From: Utricularia gibba
Lineage: Eukaryota > Streptophyta > Magnoliopsida > Lamiales > Lentibulariaceae
Reading direction: 5' to 3'
NCBI GenBank assembly: GCA_002189035.1
Contig: CM007989.1
Coordinates: forward strand, 2,418,001-2,482,000
Length of the DNA: 64,000 bases
Under the pieces are notes generated by a model. The model saw nothing but the letters and a program-made list of their open reading frames with translations, searched no databases and was not told the DNA's origin. Positions 36,452-48,401 of the stretch are shown piece after piece. Position 1 is the first letter of the stretch. Every line of letters starts with the position of its first letter. A program made the translations under genes and the position numbers.

Positions 36452-38762
36452 ATGGATGTATGCGAGCCAAAGCAAGTATTGCACAAGCAGTCTACATCTG
36501 CTGCAGCAAGAAAACCATTAATTTCTGCTGAAAACAAAAATGGATTTGCGCATGACTCTCGAACCACAGAAGCCACTTCAAGGCATTGGTCACCTACATC
36601 ATCTGTGGGCTCTAGTCAAAAGCGATATCCTTCACCAAATACAAGTAATATGTCATTTCCTTCTACTACATCAACACCATGTAGGGCGGCATCAGTTGAA
36701 AGAAAGCGCACTGTGAGGCAATCTTCGTCTACCCCAGTTCAGGATGCAACTGAAGGTGAGTTGTTTGTAAGGAAGCAATCCAGCAGTAAGTTACCAGAAT
36801 CCTTGTGGCCATCCACTATGCGGAGTCTGACAGTTTCATTCCAATCGGATGCGTACACTCTTCCAATTGGCAAGAAAGAGAAGCCTATTTCTCATGCGTC
36901 TTATGATCGTATGACGAGACAGCCATCAAATGTGACACATAAACAGGCAGAGACTACCAAGAAGTCCACTGCAGAGAGGAAGATGAGTCCACTCAAGGGA
37001 AAAGATTTTATGGATCAGCTGGAGAATTCAAAACCTGTTGATAACTTGCCACCTCATCTGGCAGATCAACAACTGTGGCGAAGCAGAACAAGTGGGAAAC
37101 TGTTAAATGCTCTAAATGGAAATTTTGAACTCATTGAGAAAACTTCAAAAATTCCATCATTATCATCATCAGTGGTTGGCTCCTCTTCACGGAGGAGATT
37201 CTCTTTGGATGGAACAACTAAGCCGCTATTTAAATCCTCCCGTGATTCGTTAATGCAGCTCCCTACTGATGACAATCCACACCCAAGCAAGAAGCTTGGC
37301 TCTTCAATGTCATCTGATAGGTTACGCTTGGGCAATGCTGCTGCTAGAGCTCTATATTCCCACACTTCTAGAACGCGCTCTCCTTCACCCTCTATATCTA
37401 GAGGTGATAATCCATCTCAATTTTGGGCTGCCGCACCACACAAGGGATCCCATACTACTAGGCTGAGGCAACCCAGCCCATTTCGGCAGTTTCAGCTTTC
37501 TAATTCTGTGTTAAGTTTTATTGTTGATATGAAAAAAGGAAAGAAAACTGCAAATCACATTGATGATGCTCATCAATTGCGGATGCTGTACAACAGATAT
37601 CTGCAATGGCGGTATGTAAATGGTCAAGCTGACGCTGTATTGCAATCCCATAAAGTGAAAGCAGAGGTTTGATCTCAATTTTTTTTTTTTTTTTCTGAGG
37701 CGTTCATTACTGTGAAATAATTTCACCTTTTGTTAGCATGAATTCAATGTGTCCTTGATTTCCATGTAATTTCATCTTTTAAATCTACAGAAGATGCTCT
37801 GCTCTGTCAGATGGCTAATTGCTCTTCTCTCAGACACGATACTACAGAAAACAATGCTTCTTCAGCAAGTGCATCTAAAATCGAAGCTTTACTCAATTCT
37901 GAATAATGAAGTAATATCCCTTTAGTTCATTCCAATTCTCTTGGTTCGAACATCCTGTTTTTTTTTTTTCATCTGCCTTTGTTGGTTACATTCTGCATTT
38001 TCAAACTTATATTGTGACACTTGTAGAGAATTCGTTTTTGTCTTTTCATATCTGTAATTTTATTTTATTGTCCATATCTCAAGAATCTGAAGCTAATCCT
38101 AGTGTTAACATGTTCAGCTAACATCTCTTGATGAATGGGCTTCATTTGAAAAGGATCACATCAGCAATGTATCCTGCATCATACAAGATCTTCAGGCTTG
38201 CACAATTCGCATTCCAGTCATGGCTAGTGCGAGGGTAGCCCTCATTTACTCACATTTGTTTATGTGAGAGGCATTTAAATCAACTAATTAATATTTTCAG
38301 GGAGAAGCCAAAGCCCTCCTGGAAGCTCTTTCCTCCGCCGTTGACATCATGCAGGCAATTGTCACCTCTTTGTGTCCCACACAGCAGAGGGTAACTTTAT
38401 GTGCAAGAATTTTCGCCATGTGTTTAGCTTCTTTAGTTCACCCTGCTGATTCCAAACAACTCAAAACTCTTTTGATTTTCCATTCGATGATTCTGGCCTT
38501 TAAGGTGGAGGAGATGAGCTGCCTTTTGTCTGAGCTTGCGGTTATGGCAGCACATGAAAGAACTTTTCTAAGTGACTGTGAATCGGCTTTGTGCAGCATA
38601 GACACGCTACAGGCAAGACATCATCGAAATTTTTTTCCCATTTTCGCACTGTCCTGCCTTCCCACTGTTTGTTCCATAATCATCTTTAATCTGTGTGCTT
38701 GGCAACAGATAGAAGAGTATAGCCTTACGACTCAGCTTCTACAGCTGAAATCTATCCCCTAA
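36452..38762 (+). CDS. AUG8: AUGMIN subunit 8 (QWRF-motif microtubule protein)
   Basis: Six exons, 36452-37666, 37791-37910, 38118-38234, 38301-38390, 38505-38612 and 38709-38762, give 567 residues. AUG8 is the microtubule-binding subunit of the plant augmin complex, which recruits gamma-tubulin for branching nucleation. The N-terminal 350 residues are Ser/Pro/Arg-rich and basic (RLPESLWPSTMRSL-like block KLPESLWPSTMRSLTVSFQS; ERKMSPLKGK), fitting a disordered microtubule-binding region. The conserved C-terminal DUF566 part starts near KKGKKTANHIDDAHQLRMLY with NRYLQWRYVNGQAD. The family motif QWRF here reads QWRY. MDVCE at the start also fits AUG8. The intron after exon 5 begins GC (CAG|GCAAGA at 38613), the standard consensus for GC-AG introns. 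Confidence 0.92.
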
Positions 38763-39148
38763 GGTGATCGGTCCCAGAATTTTTCTCTTTTGGAGCTGGG
38801 AACCAATGAGTCCTGCTAATGAGCTGTTTTTTTCTTTCTAAAATTGTCATTTCTTTCATATAGTTTTATCTACACGTATAGAAATTCTGTGGGAAAAAAC
38901 ATACTCCATGATTGACAATACATTTGTAACATATATGCAATTAAGGCAGGAATAAGAAGCATCATCATCATTGACGCAAATATGCTAAATTTATCTCAAC
39001 AGTGAAGCCAAATTTATCACTTGTTCCTGTTAACTTAAGCCTTTGCTGCTACCAATCAGAAACCCCATTGCATCTGACGCATGTCCTTAATGTGTGTTTC
39101 CAAGTCTGGAAAACACCGTTTGTTCCTGTATACAACAATCCTGACCAT
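38763..39148. other. Convergent 3' region of AUG8 and the atypical bHLH gene
   Basis: Expected to hold both 3' UTRs. No gene is seen. Confidence 0.5.
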
Positions 39149-40393
39149 CTACCTGAAGCTCCTCTCAAAGGTAGGAGTCCTGAAACCACTGGTTGCCTCG
39201 GCGGCCGCCGGGTAGCTGACAGAAATCGGCATCAGGCATAGGCCTCGAGCTCTTAGTGCTTGTTCTGCTGCTTCATGAGTGCTCTGCATATCTTTGCAAG
39301 GTTGAGGGTTCGATGGCAAAGATGGCAATAGCTTATAAGATTAGAAGCTGATGAGTTCTTGCACCTGGTGGTGCTGATCTGAAGATGCTTCGCTTCTGAA
39401 GTAGGGTGCACTCAGTGCCTGAAATTCGAGCAACCATGGAGCATTTCATATGAATTTGGAAGTAAATCAGTACGTACTTTTACTTGGGCGTGGAGGAACT
39501 TGATGTACTCGATTGCTTCATGGAGGACTGAAGCGGTGTCTGTCTGGAAGAGACCAAATTTTTGGAGTAGATGCAATGAAGTAGAAGCGATCGAAATCAG
39601 AGAAACCGAACCTTTCCAAAAGGTGAAACGAGCTGCTGTAGTGCGGTTACTCGATCACCAAGCTTCGCTTTTCTAACCTGCTTGAACCCAATATGAAGCA
39701 TATGTTACTTTACTCCTTGCAAGAAAATGAGCCCTTCCATGTTTCTGACCTTAAAAGTTGGTAATGGTGAGGGTGTTTCGATTCTTGGGCGCTTCGCCGG
39801 AGCTTCGTTGCCGGAGTTCTTATTGGGTGGCGGAGCTGCTTCACCATGCGTCTGATATGTACAAGGATTTGTATTAGGTCAAGGTAAGAAAACCTAAAAT
39901 CTGGCCGGGAAGAAATATATAAAAGAACACAGAAGTTGAGAAAATCTGCCTGTGAATTGAACTTGGTGTTGATAGATCTTCTGGTGCATTCGTGAAGGAA
40001 CTGGGGTTGCTCTGAAGAGACTAACATGGCCGGGAAATCGACGAACCGCAGAGGATTTTCCGGTAGGCCGGTAGAATGGATGAAACCCAAGTTCCCCAAA
40101 GACGCATCTTGATTCATCATGTAACTTGGATCTCCATCGAGCAAGTTTCCCAACAAGGCATATGGAGATGAGCTGTGTGTGCAAGGGAATTTAGGATTGG
40201 TTTGTTCTAATCCTGAATAATCTGGGCAGGCAGTTTTGGTAGTCGGATCCGCATAGACAGTCGCCATTGTTGTTGACAAGACTATCTCCGATTTCATGGC
40301 GGAATCTTCCATGGTTGCAGCAGTAGAGGTTCCACCTCCATGGCTGCTCTTGCATGATGAACGACTGAATAGAGAAGAAGGTGGGGAAAACAT
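39149..40393 (-). CDS. Atypical bHLH transcription factor (bHLH68/112/123 group)
   Basis: Exons: about 39950-40393, 39750-39851, 39612-39677, 39478-39543, 39365-39418, 39149-39283. The group signature is KRPRIETPSPLPTFKVRKAK, then LGDRVTALQQLVSPFGKTDT and ASVLHEAIEYIKFLHAQVK, ending LRARGLCLMPISVSYP. The basic region lacks the H-E-R residues of true E-box binders; members bind variant sites and act in stress and root responses. The N-terminal exon is low-complexity. The exon 1 end is uncertain: in-phase choices are a GC donor at 39949-39948 (CAG|GCAGAT) or a weak GT at 39930-39929. The last exon needs the acceptor before 39283; the nearer AG at 39292 gives the wrong frame. Length is about 155 residues N-terminal to the domain plus 110 after. 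Confidence 0.85.
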
Positions 40394-43089
40394 AGTTTTC
40401 AAGATGGTTCCTTTTGCACATGATTACAAAGGAACACACCCAAAAAGAAACCCATTTTTTCTGAAAAGTCATTTGAACCATTAGGGACACGATCATCAAG
40501 TGGGGTCAAGAGTTTGCAACACAACACCAAGAAACAAACAAGACCAAGAAAAGATAACTCACACCAAATCTTGATCCCAACGCGTATCACAAAATGGTCT
40601 GGACGACGGCTTGTCGCCGAAAGAACACGGCGATGGGCGGCCGGAGAAAAAGAGTGCCCTACCAGCTTCGAGTTCTTCAGCCATGAATGACCTTGAGGCT
40701 CGTATTTGTGCTCTTCTCAGTTTCTCTTCCTTTGAGTCTTGTTCCGAACTCTTCTCAGATGGCCCCGAAGGGAGATTTTTCCATGGATGACTGTGTTCTG
40801 TACACGTATATAAAATCAAACAAGACACACAAAAGCATTAGCTTCGGATCCCTTTCTCTCTCAAAAATTTCAGCAGCGACCATTCTGCTACTTGCATTTT
40901 AAAAGTATGCACAAATCCAGAACAGCTTTTTTGGCATCTTTCGACGAATTCACATCCATTACATGCATTGCAGAATAAAAAGTATTAACAGAGAATCTCT
41001 GGGCTTCTTCCCTCCGGTTTCCGGAGCACATTCTTGCTGTCCTCCAGGTCTCTAAGACAGTAGAACGCAACGCTTCTCTGTAAAGAATTAGTTATGGTAA
41101 GAATTTCTCGTTAGGGTTGCCCTGGACAGCAGCAAGCAAATTATGACAACTTCAGCAAGAATCACTTGAAGCCGGTCAATGTCTTCCAATAAAGCCATCC
41201 AAGAACAGCCAAGGAATGATAATATTTCATATTGGTTGATTAATTTTTTTAATTATATATGATATCTTTTTATAAAAAAACATAAAATCATGAATATTAA
41301 ATATTAATACATTTTTTCAACATGTGGCTTACGAACAAATCTTTTTATCGACTTTTTTCCGTCCATAATTTCTAGAAATTCTCGTATTCTCAAAATCTAT
41401 ATCATATCTAATATGCTTCATTTGCATTATCTCGTATCAATAGTTTTTTTTTCATCGAAAACTTCGAATATCATCTTATCTGCTAACAAAATAATAATGG
41501 TAACAAAAACCCTGTAAGAATTTTTGTAACCTGGACGAATGGAGCTCGCCAAAATAAAGCATGCTGCAAGTTAGTTGGATATATTCAACAAGTAAGATTA
41601 TTAGACACACAACGAGGAGGAGGCACGCCGGGAACGACTTGGACAACTCGGTCGGAATTTTTGTCCTTTTAAATAATAATATCATAGTGGCTGTTTTTTG
41701 TTCTCATTTTGTACGAGTTTTTTTTTTTGAAAAGAAAACATAAAATCGTAATAATATTCTAATCGTGTTGATTGGAGAAGCAGAACTGACTATTTTACCC
41801 TTTTGCAGTAATGCAGGCTCGTGACCATATAAAGCCCAAAATAGATATTTCACGACCCACGTACAATTAGAAGCCTATGACCTGAAGCCCAAAAGAGCTT
41901 TTTTTGTTTCTCGAACGTTATTATTACAACCTCTTTAAGCATCGAAATTGTGTTTTTGGTTTCAGGAGACACGTAATCGAATGAAGAAGCCTCAAACATG
42001 AGAAAAAACCAAACAAGAGGCTGGAGAGATTGTTTTGCAAAGAAAAATAAAAAAAAAGTAGCTCACTTGTACTTTCATCACCGTATAGGAAGTATTACAG
42101 ATGGCAGTGGATGAAGAACGAGTTGCGAATCGAAGACCGGACGAGCTGCTGCGCTGCTCATCTTAGTGTGTGATAGCAGAGCAGCTGCTGACAAATCAAA
42201 CAACAGCAGGGAATGAAAATGGATTAGCTGTACTAACAACTGCTTTCGTATGATGGTTCTGCAGAGATACGGCCATGAACACCAGGAAGTGTGTGAGTGG
42301 GGTTTGGAATTCGATGACTGCATCTCCAACATAGTTCTCTCGTACACGCCTGTAGTTCCATAGCATCTCATGCCAAAAGGTAATTGGAGAAGAGCACGGG
42401 ACACGCGCAAAGAGAACCATGATCTTCTTTTTAACTGTAAATAGGAACAATCAAGATTCTACGCAAGGAGCCCACATGGAAAACAACTGACCCATGAAGA
42501 AATTTCAAATCTTTTCGACGCTGGGTGAATGAAGATCTAGAAAGAACCCAGCTTCGCTATACGGGTGTTGGAGGAGACGAGAGGAGAGCAGAAGGTAGAG
42601 AGCGTACCTCAAGTTGGAGCAGACATTAAGGAGGGAGGGAGGAGAACTCCAAGCCCAGAAAATTTAATGACAAACGGAGCTGATTTATTTATTTGTCTTC
42701 TGAAGAAACGCGGCTTTGAACAACGGGGAGGGATCGGGAAGAGCGTCTCGCAGAGGCGCAGGCCTGAACCTGAGCTTGCGTGTGGGGAGGCGCCAATACA
42801 CCCCATCGCATGGCATGGCATGCTCCACTTTTCCTCCTTAAAAAGCAATTTTGTGTCATTTTTCTGAAAATAGGAGATGGCTTTTTCCCTTTTTCTTCTG
42901 TGATTTTCTACGTGACAACAAGGATTCAGCTAACACCAACCAAATTGGTTCAACTTCCAACTGTTTTCAAATTTTGGGATGCCAATCTTTCTAAATGATG
43001 CCTGGGGCTATGTATTCCATTCCCTCAAGCTGTCACTGTGTACAATCCAACAGTTTTTCTACATTTTTTTTGGAGCCGAAAGGGACAGA
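40394..43089. other. Intergenic region, 2.7 kb, no confident gene
   Basis: 40400-40830 is probably 5' leader and promoter of the bHLH gene; a minus-strand frame here contains MAEELEAGRALFFSGRPSP and could be an upstream exon. 41200-42000 is AT-rich. 42060-42870 is GC-richer with frames of 80-110 codons on both strands, none with a motif I know; a non-coding RNA or decayed gene is possible. The final part is the PUS6 3' UTR. Confidence 0.35.
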
Positions 43090-45675
43090 TCATCTCCACC
43101 AGGGGGATCCGGCCTCATAACTGTGTTCTCCGTCCTCGTCGTGCCACGAAATGTGGCAAGCTTGGAGGCCAATGCCGGCCGTGGGTTCCTTTCCATGATG
43201 CTTGATCCATTCTTCTATAGCGGCGGTCTTTGCTGCGTCATCGTTGTCGTAGTCTTTCTTGTTCCTCCCGAATGGGTTCAGACCGGGGTTCTCCGATTCG
43301 GCCATTGCTGCCGGCATGTATGTTGAGTCACCGACAAGAGGGGCGCCACAGGCAGCAAGCTGTGCTCGGATCTGCGTGCATCACATGTTGAAAGTGGTTC
43401 ATCTGTGGTTATCATGATGGTGCTAGTTCCGTATGTGATTGAGTACCTGATGGGTGCGGCCGGTTAAGAGGCTGATCCTGCACTCATAAGCATAATCCTT
43501 TGTAGGCCATCCGCAGTCCTGGATGCCATGCGCTTCTTCGGCGAGTGTAGAAGGCCAGTGAACCTTTCTGCATTCGATGACTTCAAGTTGGCAGAGAAGC
43601 CATCCTTTCACGAAATCTGCTAACCATATAGGTTTGGTTGGAACTACTCCCTTACTCAAGTGAACTCACCAGATTATTTGTATGAATCTTGAGGGGAAAC
43701 AAGATATCGAACTAATCAAGTGCCACCAAGATGAAACCGTTCTGGAAACTACGACTTGCTTACCAGGTGAAATGAGCCGTGGTGCAAGGTTAACAGGGCG
43801 CATGTAGTGTGTCATTAACCCCAAGGGTGGGGGTGCAGCAGCAAGGGCAAGATAAAGCTTTTTAACCTGCTTTTCCTGTGCATTAAAAGTCGTTTGTTAG
43901 ATAACGCATTTGAACTATACATCATCACATGCATGTACAGTCCATGCTTACCCGTATTTTTTCATGAAAGATTGAGCAATATTCCTTGTTTCTAGCTAAT
44001 ATGACACTGCAAATCGATAAAAGAAAGTTTGTGAAACTTTATGATTGATGCGTGTCTCACACAAAAACTTGACTCACCAGCCTTCCGTACAGTTATCAAT
44101 CTGGTGTGTCGTCTTCAGAGGGGCATCCAATTCCAGTGCACGAGAAGCAAAAGTAGCACAGGTTTCCTCAATATTGTCGGTGGTTCCTCCAACCTTAACA
44201 AAGTAAACACAAAAAAAAGCTCGTCAGAAAACGAAGTTAAGAAAATTTTGGTGGATACAAGGGTTGATTCAGCGCACAGAATACTTATAAAGCTTCCAAA
44301 AAATCCGAATAACAATCTAAGGCTTCCAAAAAATCTCAAGTATGCATATAAAATGACAAAAAGTTACTACCGTGTACCTTAACAAATAAAAATAAGAACT
44401 CATTACCATATCCAAAGTATTTAGTAAGCTACAGTATGATAGTTATAAATGTTGAGTATGAGTGACATACAGATGTGCCCGCAGGCTTATCTAAGACAAC
44501 ATAATTTGCAGTCACTGCAACAATTCTCGATTTCCAATCAATCTCATAGCATCTGAAGAAAAGATGATAATACCACTGATTTGAAATACAAAACTGAAAT
44601 GAGTCATGAAAAATATTCAAAAAAAGAAAACCTTGGAAAGCGTTTCGGGTGAACATGCACCCTTAAGTAAGTTCCAGCTTCAACGAAATCATCAGGAGAA
44701 GTCACGCGAAATGTTTTTTGTGCTTCTCGTATAGTTTTTCCTTTAAGAGATGATCTTTTTGTTAGAAGAGATGGATTAGTATATTTCTTGAAAGCTTCCA
44801 TTTGCTCAGGTGTGGCCGTTGGAGGAGGCTCTGGGCATACAAGTGCATAGAATACAGCTCCAAAGTGAATGAGGTCTGCAACAAAGCTTTGAAGAGAGGA
44901 AAGTATCAAGTTGGTACTCTCCCAATTCCGCATTTGAAAAGCTACAAAGACTTTAGAATGTATAATGAAACATACAACTTACAGAGGGGAGATGTTCAAT
45001 GTTTGACTGATAAAATCAAGAACAGTCCCTCCTTCTGAGACAACTAAATGTTCTACTCTCGGTGGACCATTCTCGGGCGGGCAAGGAAGCAACCGGCCAT
45101 ATGGAGGATAACTTTCGATATGAAAACATGAGCATTTCGATAGATATTGAAAAAAAAAAAGATAAAAGCTTCCATGCACAGAAATCATAACCCTGAGCTG
45201 GGCTGGTGTCAATGAAAGCTATGTGAAACGCAATATCTTGAAAGGAACATGAGCTAAATTTTCACTTGGTGAGTAAAGCCTTGCTACTAGCCATCATTTC
45301 GATCAAAGCATGATTTACAATTAACAGAGCATAAGTTAGTCCAGATAATTATGAATTTCATCCCACAACAAAAGTCATACCTAAACAAGCAAAATCCACA
45401 ATACAAGGAAGAAAATGTTGATACCTGTTAACAGAACAAGAAACTAATCCTATATCGGAAGACAAAGTGGATAGGCAACAAGCGCCTCTGTTCAAGACAT
45501 TGAATTTAGAGCGCCGACGAGCACTCGTGTACCATGTGCCCGTGGAGCATAATGCGCCGGAGCGGTTGATAGGAGGTGAGAAGCTACGGCAGCAATTCGA
45601 GGCGAAGCAAATCAACGATACAATGCGTCCGGAAGGCAATGTAACGACCGGCGCGGTCATCTCCGCCGGTGGCAT
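43090..45675 (-). CDS. RNA pseudouridine synthase 6, chloroplastic
   Basis: Nine exons: 45425-45675, 44983-45111, 44632-44886, 44471-44552, 44078-44193, 43952-44006, 43764-43875, 43447-43616, 43090-43371. The 483-residue product belongs to the RluA-type family, which isomerises uridine to pseudouridine in structured RNA. It matches the plant PUS6 form (Arabidopsis At4g21770, from memory). The N terminus is Ser/Arg/Cys-rich, fitting an organellar transit peptide. After an S4-like segment (LRVHVHPKR), the catalytic core shows VVLDKPAGTSV-like YVVLDKPAGTS, the catalytic Asp in HQIDNCTEG, then RISLLTGRTHQIRAQLAACG and PLVGDSTY. The C terminus carries a plant-specific extension ending SPWWR. All introns are GT-AG and every phase closes. 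Confidence 0.93.
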
Positions 45676-46061
45676 CTAAAGAGAGCGGTGTTTGCAGTAT
45701 CTCCCAGTCAGATAACCAAGAGAGGAGCCCATTGGACTCTCCAGAACGATCAAGCAGCCCGACCCAAAGGCGTGGGCCTTTTGTGGTTTCCAACTTTAGT
45801 GGGTCATTTTGTAGTTTCCAACTTTTTAGAGGGCATAAATGCAAATATTCATGTACTTTTTATTTCAAACGGAAGCGCTTCCCTTGAACTTCTGTACATT
45901 TCCTTGTTGAAATGCAGATGTGAAGTTTGCAGAAGAACAAAAGTGAGATCTCTATATTATACATCCTATAGAACCTGATCTACCAGTTAAAAAAGTATAG
46001 AGAATCTCTAGGATTGTGCAAAAAATTAGCATCTTCAAGTTGAAACCTGGCTTCCCCATGT
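45676..46061. other. PUS6 promoter and RLCK 3' UTR
   Basis: About 390 bases separate the PUS6 start from the upstream kinase stop on the same strand. No gene is seen. Confidence 0.5.
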
Positions 46062-47510
46062 CTATTGATCTGTTGTTTCTGGTTCAGACAAGTCCTCATC
46101 TGTCATGATGGTTAGAAATTCAAGCGCCGTCACAATGTCTGCAATAAGAGGGCGGGTACTCGGCTCATCCTGTAGGCATGTTGCTGCTATGCCAAGAGCT
46201 TGATGAAGGCTTTTCACTGGATAACTTCCTTGCAGCAATGGATCCACCATTGATGTGAAGTTCCTCCTGTCCTTGAAAAGCGGTTGTGCCTGCAAAAGTT
46301 TTGGACTTTCATCATCTATGCGAAAATACAAAATCAGGCAGGGGTTGAACTGCTTTGCTGAATAAGATCATTGAGATGCATTTACCCAAGAAACGAGATT
46401 CTCCTCTTCAAGAGGCTTGGTGTTGTCGACCACTCTTCTTCCGGTGATAATCTGTAGGAGCACGACTCCGAAGCTGTAGACATCAGAGCTTGCTGTCAGT
46501 TGGCCGGTCTGAGCATACTCCGGTGCACAATAGCCATACATTCCCATCAACCTAGTTTCCTCATGGCCTACAAGTCCCGTCTTGGTTTGTCCGAATCCGC
46601 ACAGCTTAGGATTGAATTCATCGTCCAACAAAATGTTTGCTAGTTTCAAGTCCTGGAAAATGACTTGAGGGTTGACAGAATCGTGCAAGTACTCGAGCCC
46701 TTTAGCTGCCCCGGATGCTATTTTCATCCTGGTTTGCCAATCCAGGGGCGTTTTCTCTGGGGACAAGTCTTGAACACACGAAAAACCCGAGCTTCAATAT
46801 GAAGATATTTACATATATGTAAACTACATTGATAAACACTTACCAACTAAGTGATCCTCCAAGGATCCATTGCACATGTATTCAAACACAAGGATTCTCT
46901 GTTGGCCATCCGTGCAGTATCCAACCAAATTGACAAGATTCGGATGATGAATCGAACTCAATGTAACAATCTCAGAAAGGAAATCTTTGTTTCCCGCTGC
47001 CCCATTTCTGTCAAGCTGCTTCACAGCCACTGTCTGAATCCAAAACGAATGAAATGAGCAATTTACACCATGAAATGCTAACCAATTCATCGATCACCAA
47101 GAAAAAGAATTCACTTGATTTGTTCTCCGGATGATTCCCTTGTAAACTTTCGCAAATCCCCCCTCTCCCACAAAAAGTTCAGAACTGAAATTATCCGTCG
47201 CAACCGCCAACTCCCGAAAGGTAAAAACTTGCGCAGAAGGTGTCAAGGATCTATGCCTTAGCACATTTTCCGCAATTAACCGCTGCTTCCCCCGCCTAAA
47301 TAACATCAGCACATCCTCAAATTGACCCACAAACAAACGAACCCCAAAATCAGAACAAGAATGACGATTCTTACAAGTGTTCAACGAAATGCTTCTAGCG
47401 ATAGTCGATGATGCATCGGAATGATCATATTTGTTTGCGGGGGTGGTTCCAAAGATAGAACTCCGGGAAGATTTCAGCATTGTCTTTTTCATTGTCCCCG
47501 TTCTCCTCAT
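46062..47510 (-). CDS. RLCK-VII (PBS1-like) receptor-like cytoplasmic pseudokinase
   Basis: Exons 47115-47510, 46844-47033, 46386-46768 and 46062-46289 give 398 residues. The layout is that of PBL kinases, which relay signals from surface receptors: [34 protein letters not shown], then [16 protein letters not shown] and [11 protein letters not shown]. Key residues are changed. The third glycine of the P-loop is Ala, HRD is FQD (46650-46658, Asp kept), and DFG is GFG (46590-46598), losing the Mg2+-binding Asp; a pseudokinase is predicted. Exon 1 may itself contain a 79-base intron (GTAAGA donor at about 47374, TTATTTAG acceptor at 47296) that would be in phase only if the five-C run at 47289-47293 had one more base. 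The ATG at 47510 is the first in frame. Confidence 0.85.
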
Positions 47511-48401
47511 CCTGCAACACGTCACCGGAGCTTGCAATGCCTGTTTGAGGATTGACAAAGATCATCAACCTCCTGATTTCCATAGAAAAAAAACAAGAGG
47601 AAGAATGGATGGTCTGATTTGGGGAACAAGCAATGACCGTTAATATTATTAATATAAAGTTTCTTGTTTTATTAATTTTTTGAATTGATTCTGTGTAATA
47701 TTAAAAATTATAATATTTTATATTTTATATTAAAATTAGAAATTTAGATTTTATAGTTAATTTTAAAAATTATTGAATTTATGTTTTAAAAATTAAATAA
47801 TAAATTGATTAGAGAAATTATATTATTTATTTTTTATATATTCTAAAAATACGATTATATTATAATATTAAATTACATAATAATTTATATATTAATATTT
47901 ATAATATATATTTTATTTTATAAATTTTTAATCTAATTTAATGTTATCTCATAAAACAGCTTTACGATCTAAAACTTATTTTATTCACATAATTTCAAAA
48001 TTATTCTATCTTACATGATCTAAAGAACAACTTCAAATTGCAAAATAAATATTATATATTCGTTGCTAATTAATTAATTTATTTTTTATTGTGGAATTTT
48101 CATCCTCTGTATTTTGGGTCTTCTTAGTCCCGTCCGGCTGGCTTATGAAGCAACCACGTTGTTGCTAGGCACTCGTTCCGGTCATGGAGCAGATCCGGTG
48201 TCCGTCTCTAGGGACAGGGGCCAACTAATCAAAGCTCACACAATCCCGATCCCACACGTCACTCTCTCTATCGAGTTTCTTCAATTGGCGATCTCTTGGG
48301 ATTTGGGAATCCAGGATCCTATTGGGTTTCTTCTGTTCACCATCAGCTAATCAATTTTGACTTGGATTGTTCTGTGGTTGTGGAGGGCGTTCAGCAGAAA
48401 A
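47511..48401. other. Divergent promoter region with a degenerate MITE
   Basis: Lies between the pseudokinase (-) and TOM1-type (+) genes. 47650-47985 is AT-rich and resembles the interior of the MITE at 4232. 48110-48401 is the TOM1-type leader. Confidence 0.45.
47655..47985. mobile_element. Diverged relative of the Tourist-like MITE
   Basis: The stretches TTTTTTGAATT, AATTTAGATTTTATAGTTAA and TTTTAAAAATTATTGAA occur in the same order as in the element at 4232-4519. The ends are decayed (left TTTCTTGTTTTAT, right TTACATGATC before TAA), so the boundaries are approximate. Confidence 0.45.

Noticed and set aside
39284-39364. Premature stop (TAA at 39341-39343) in the atypical bHLH gene
   Set aside because: The stop lies in an 81-base intron when the acceptor before 39283 is used; the frame then closes with the family C terminus.
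40394-40402. Start of the atypical bHLH at 40402
   Set aside because: That codon is TTG; the first ATG in frame is at 40393.
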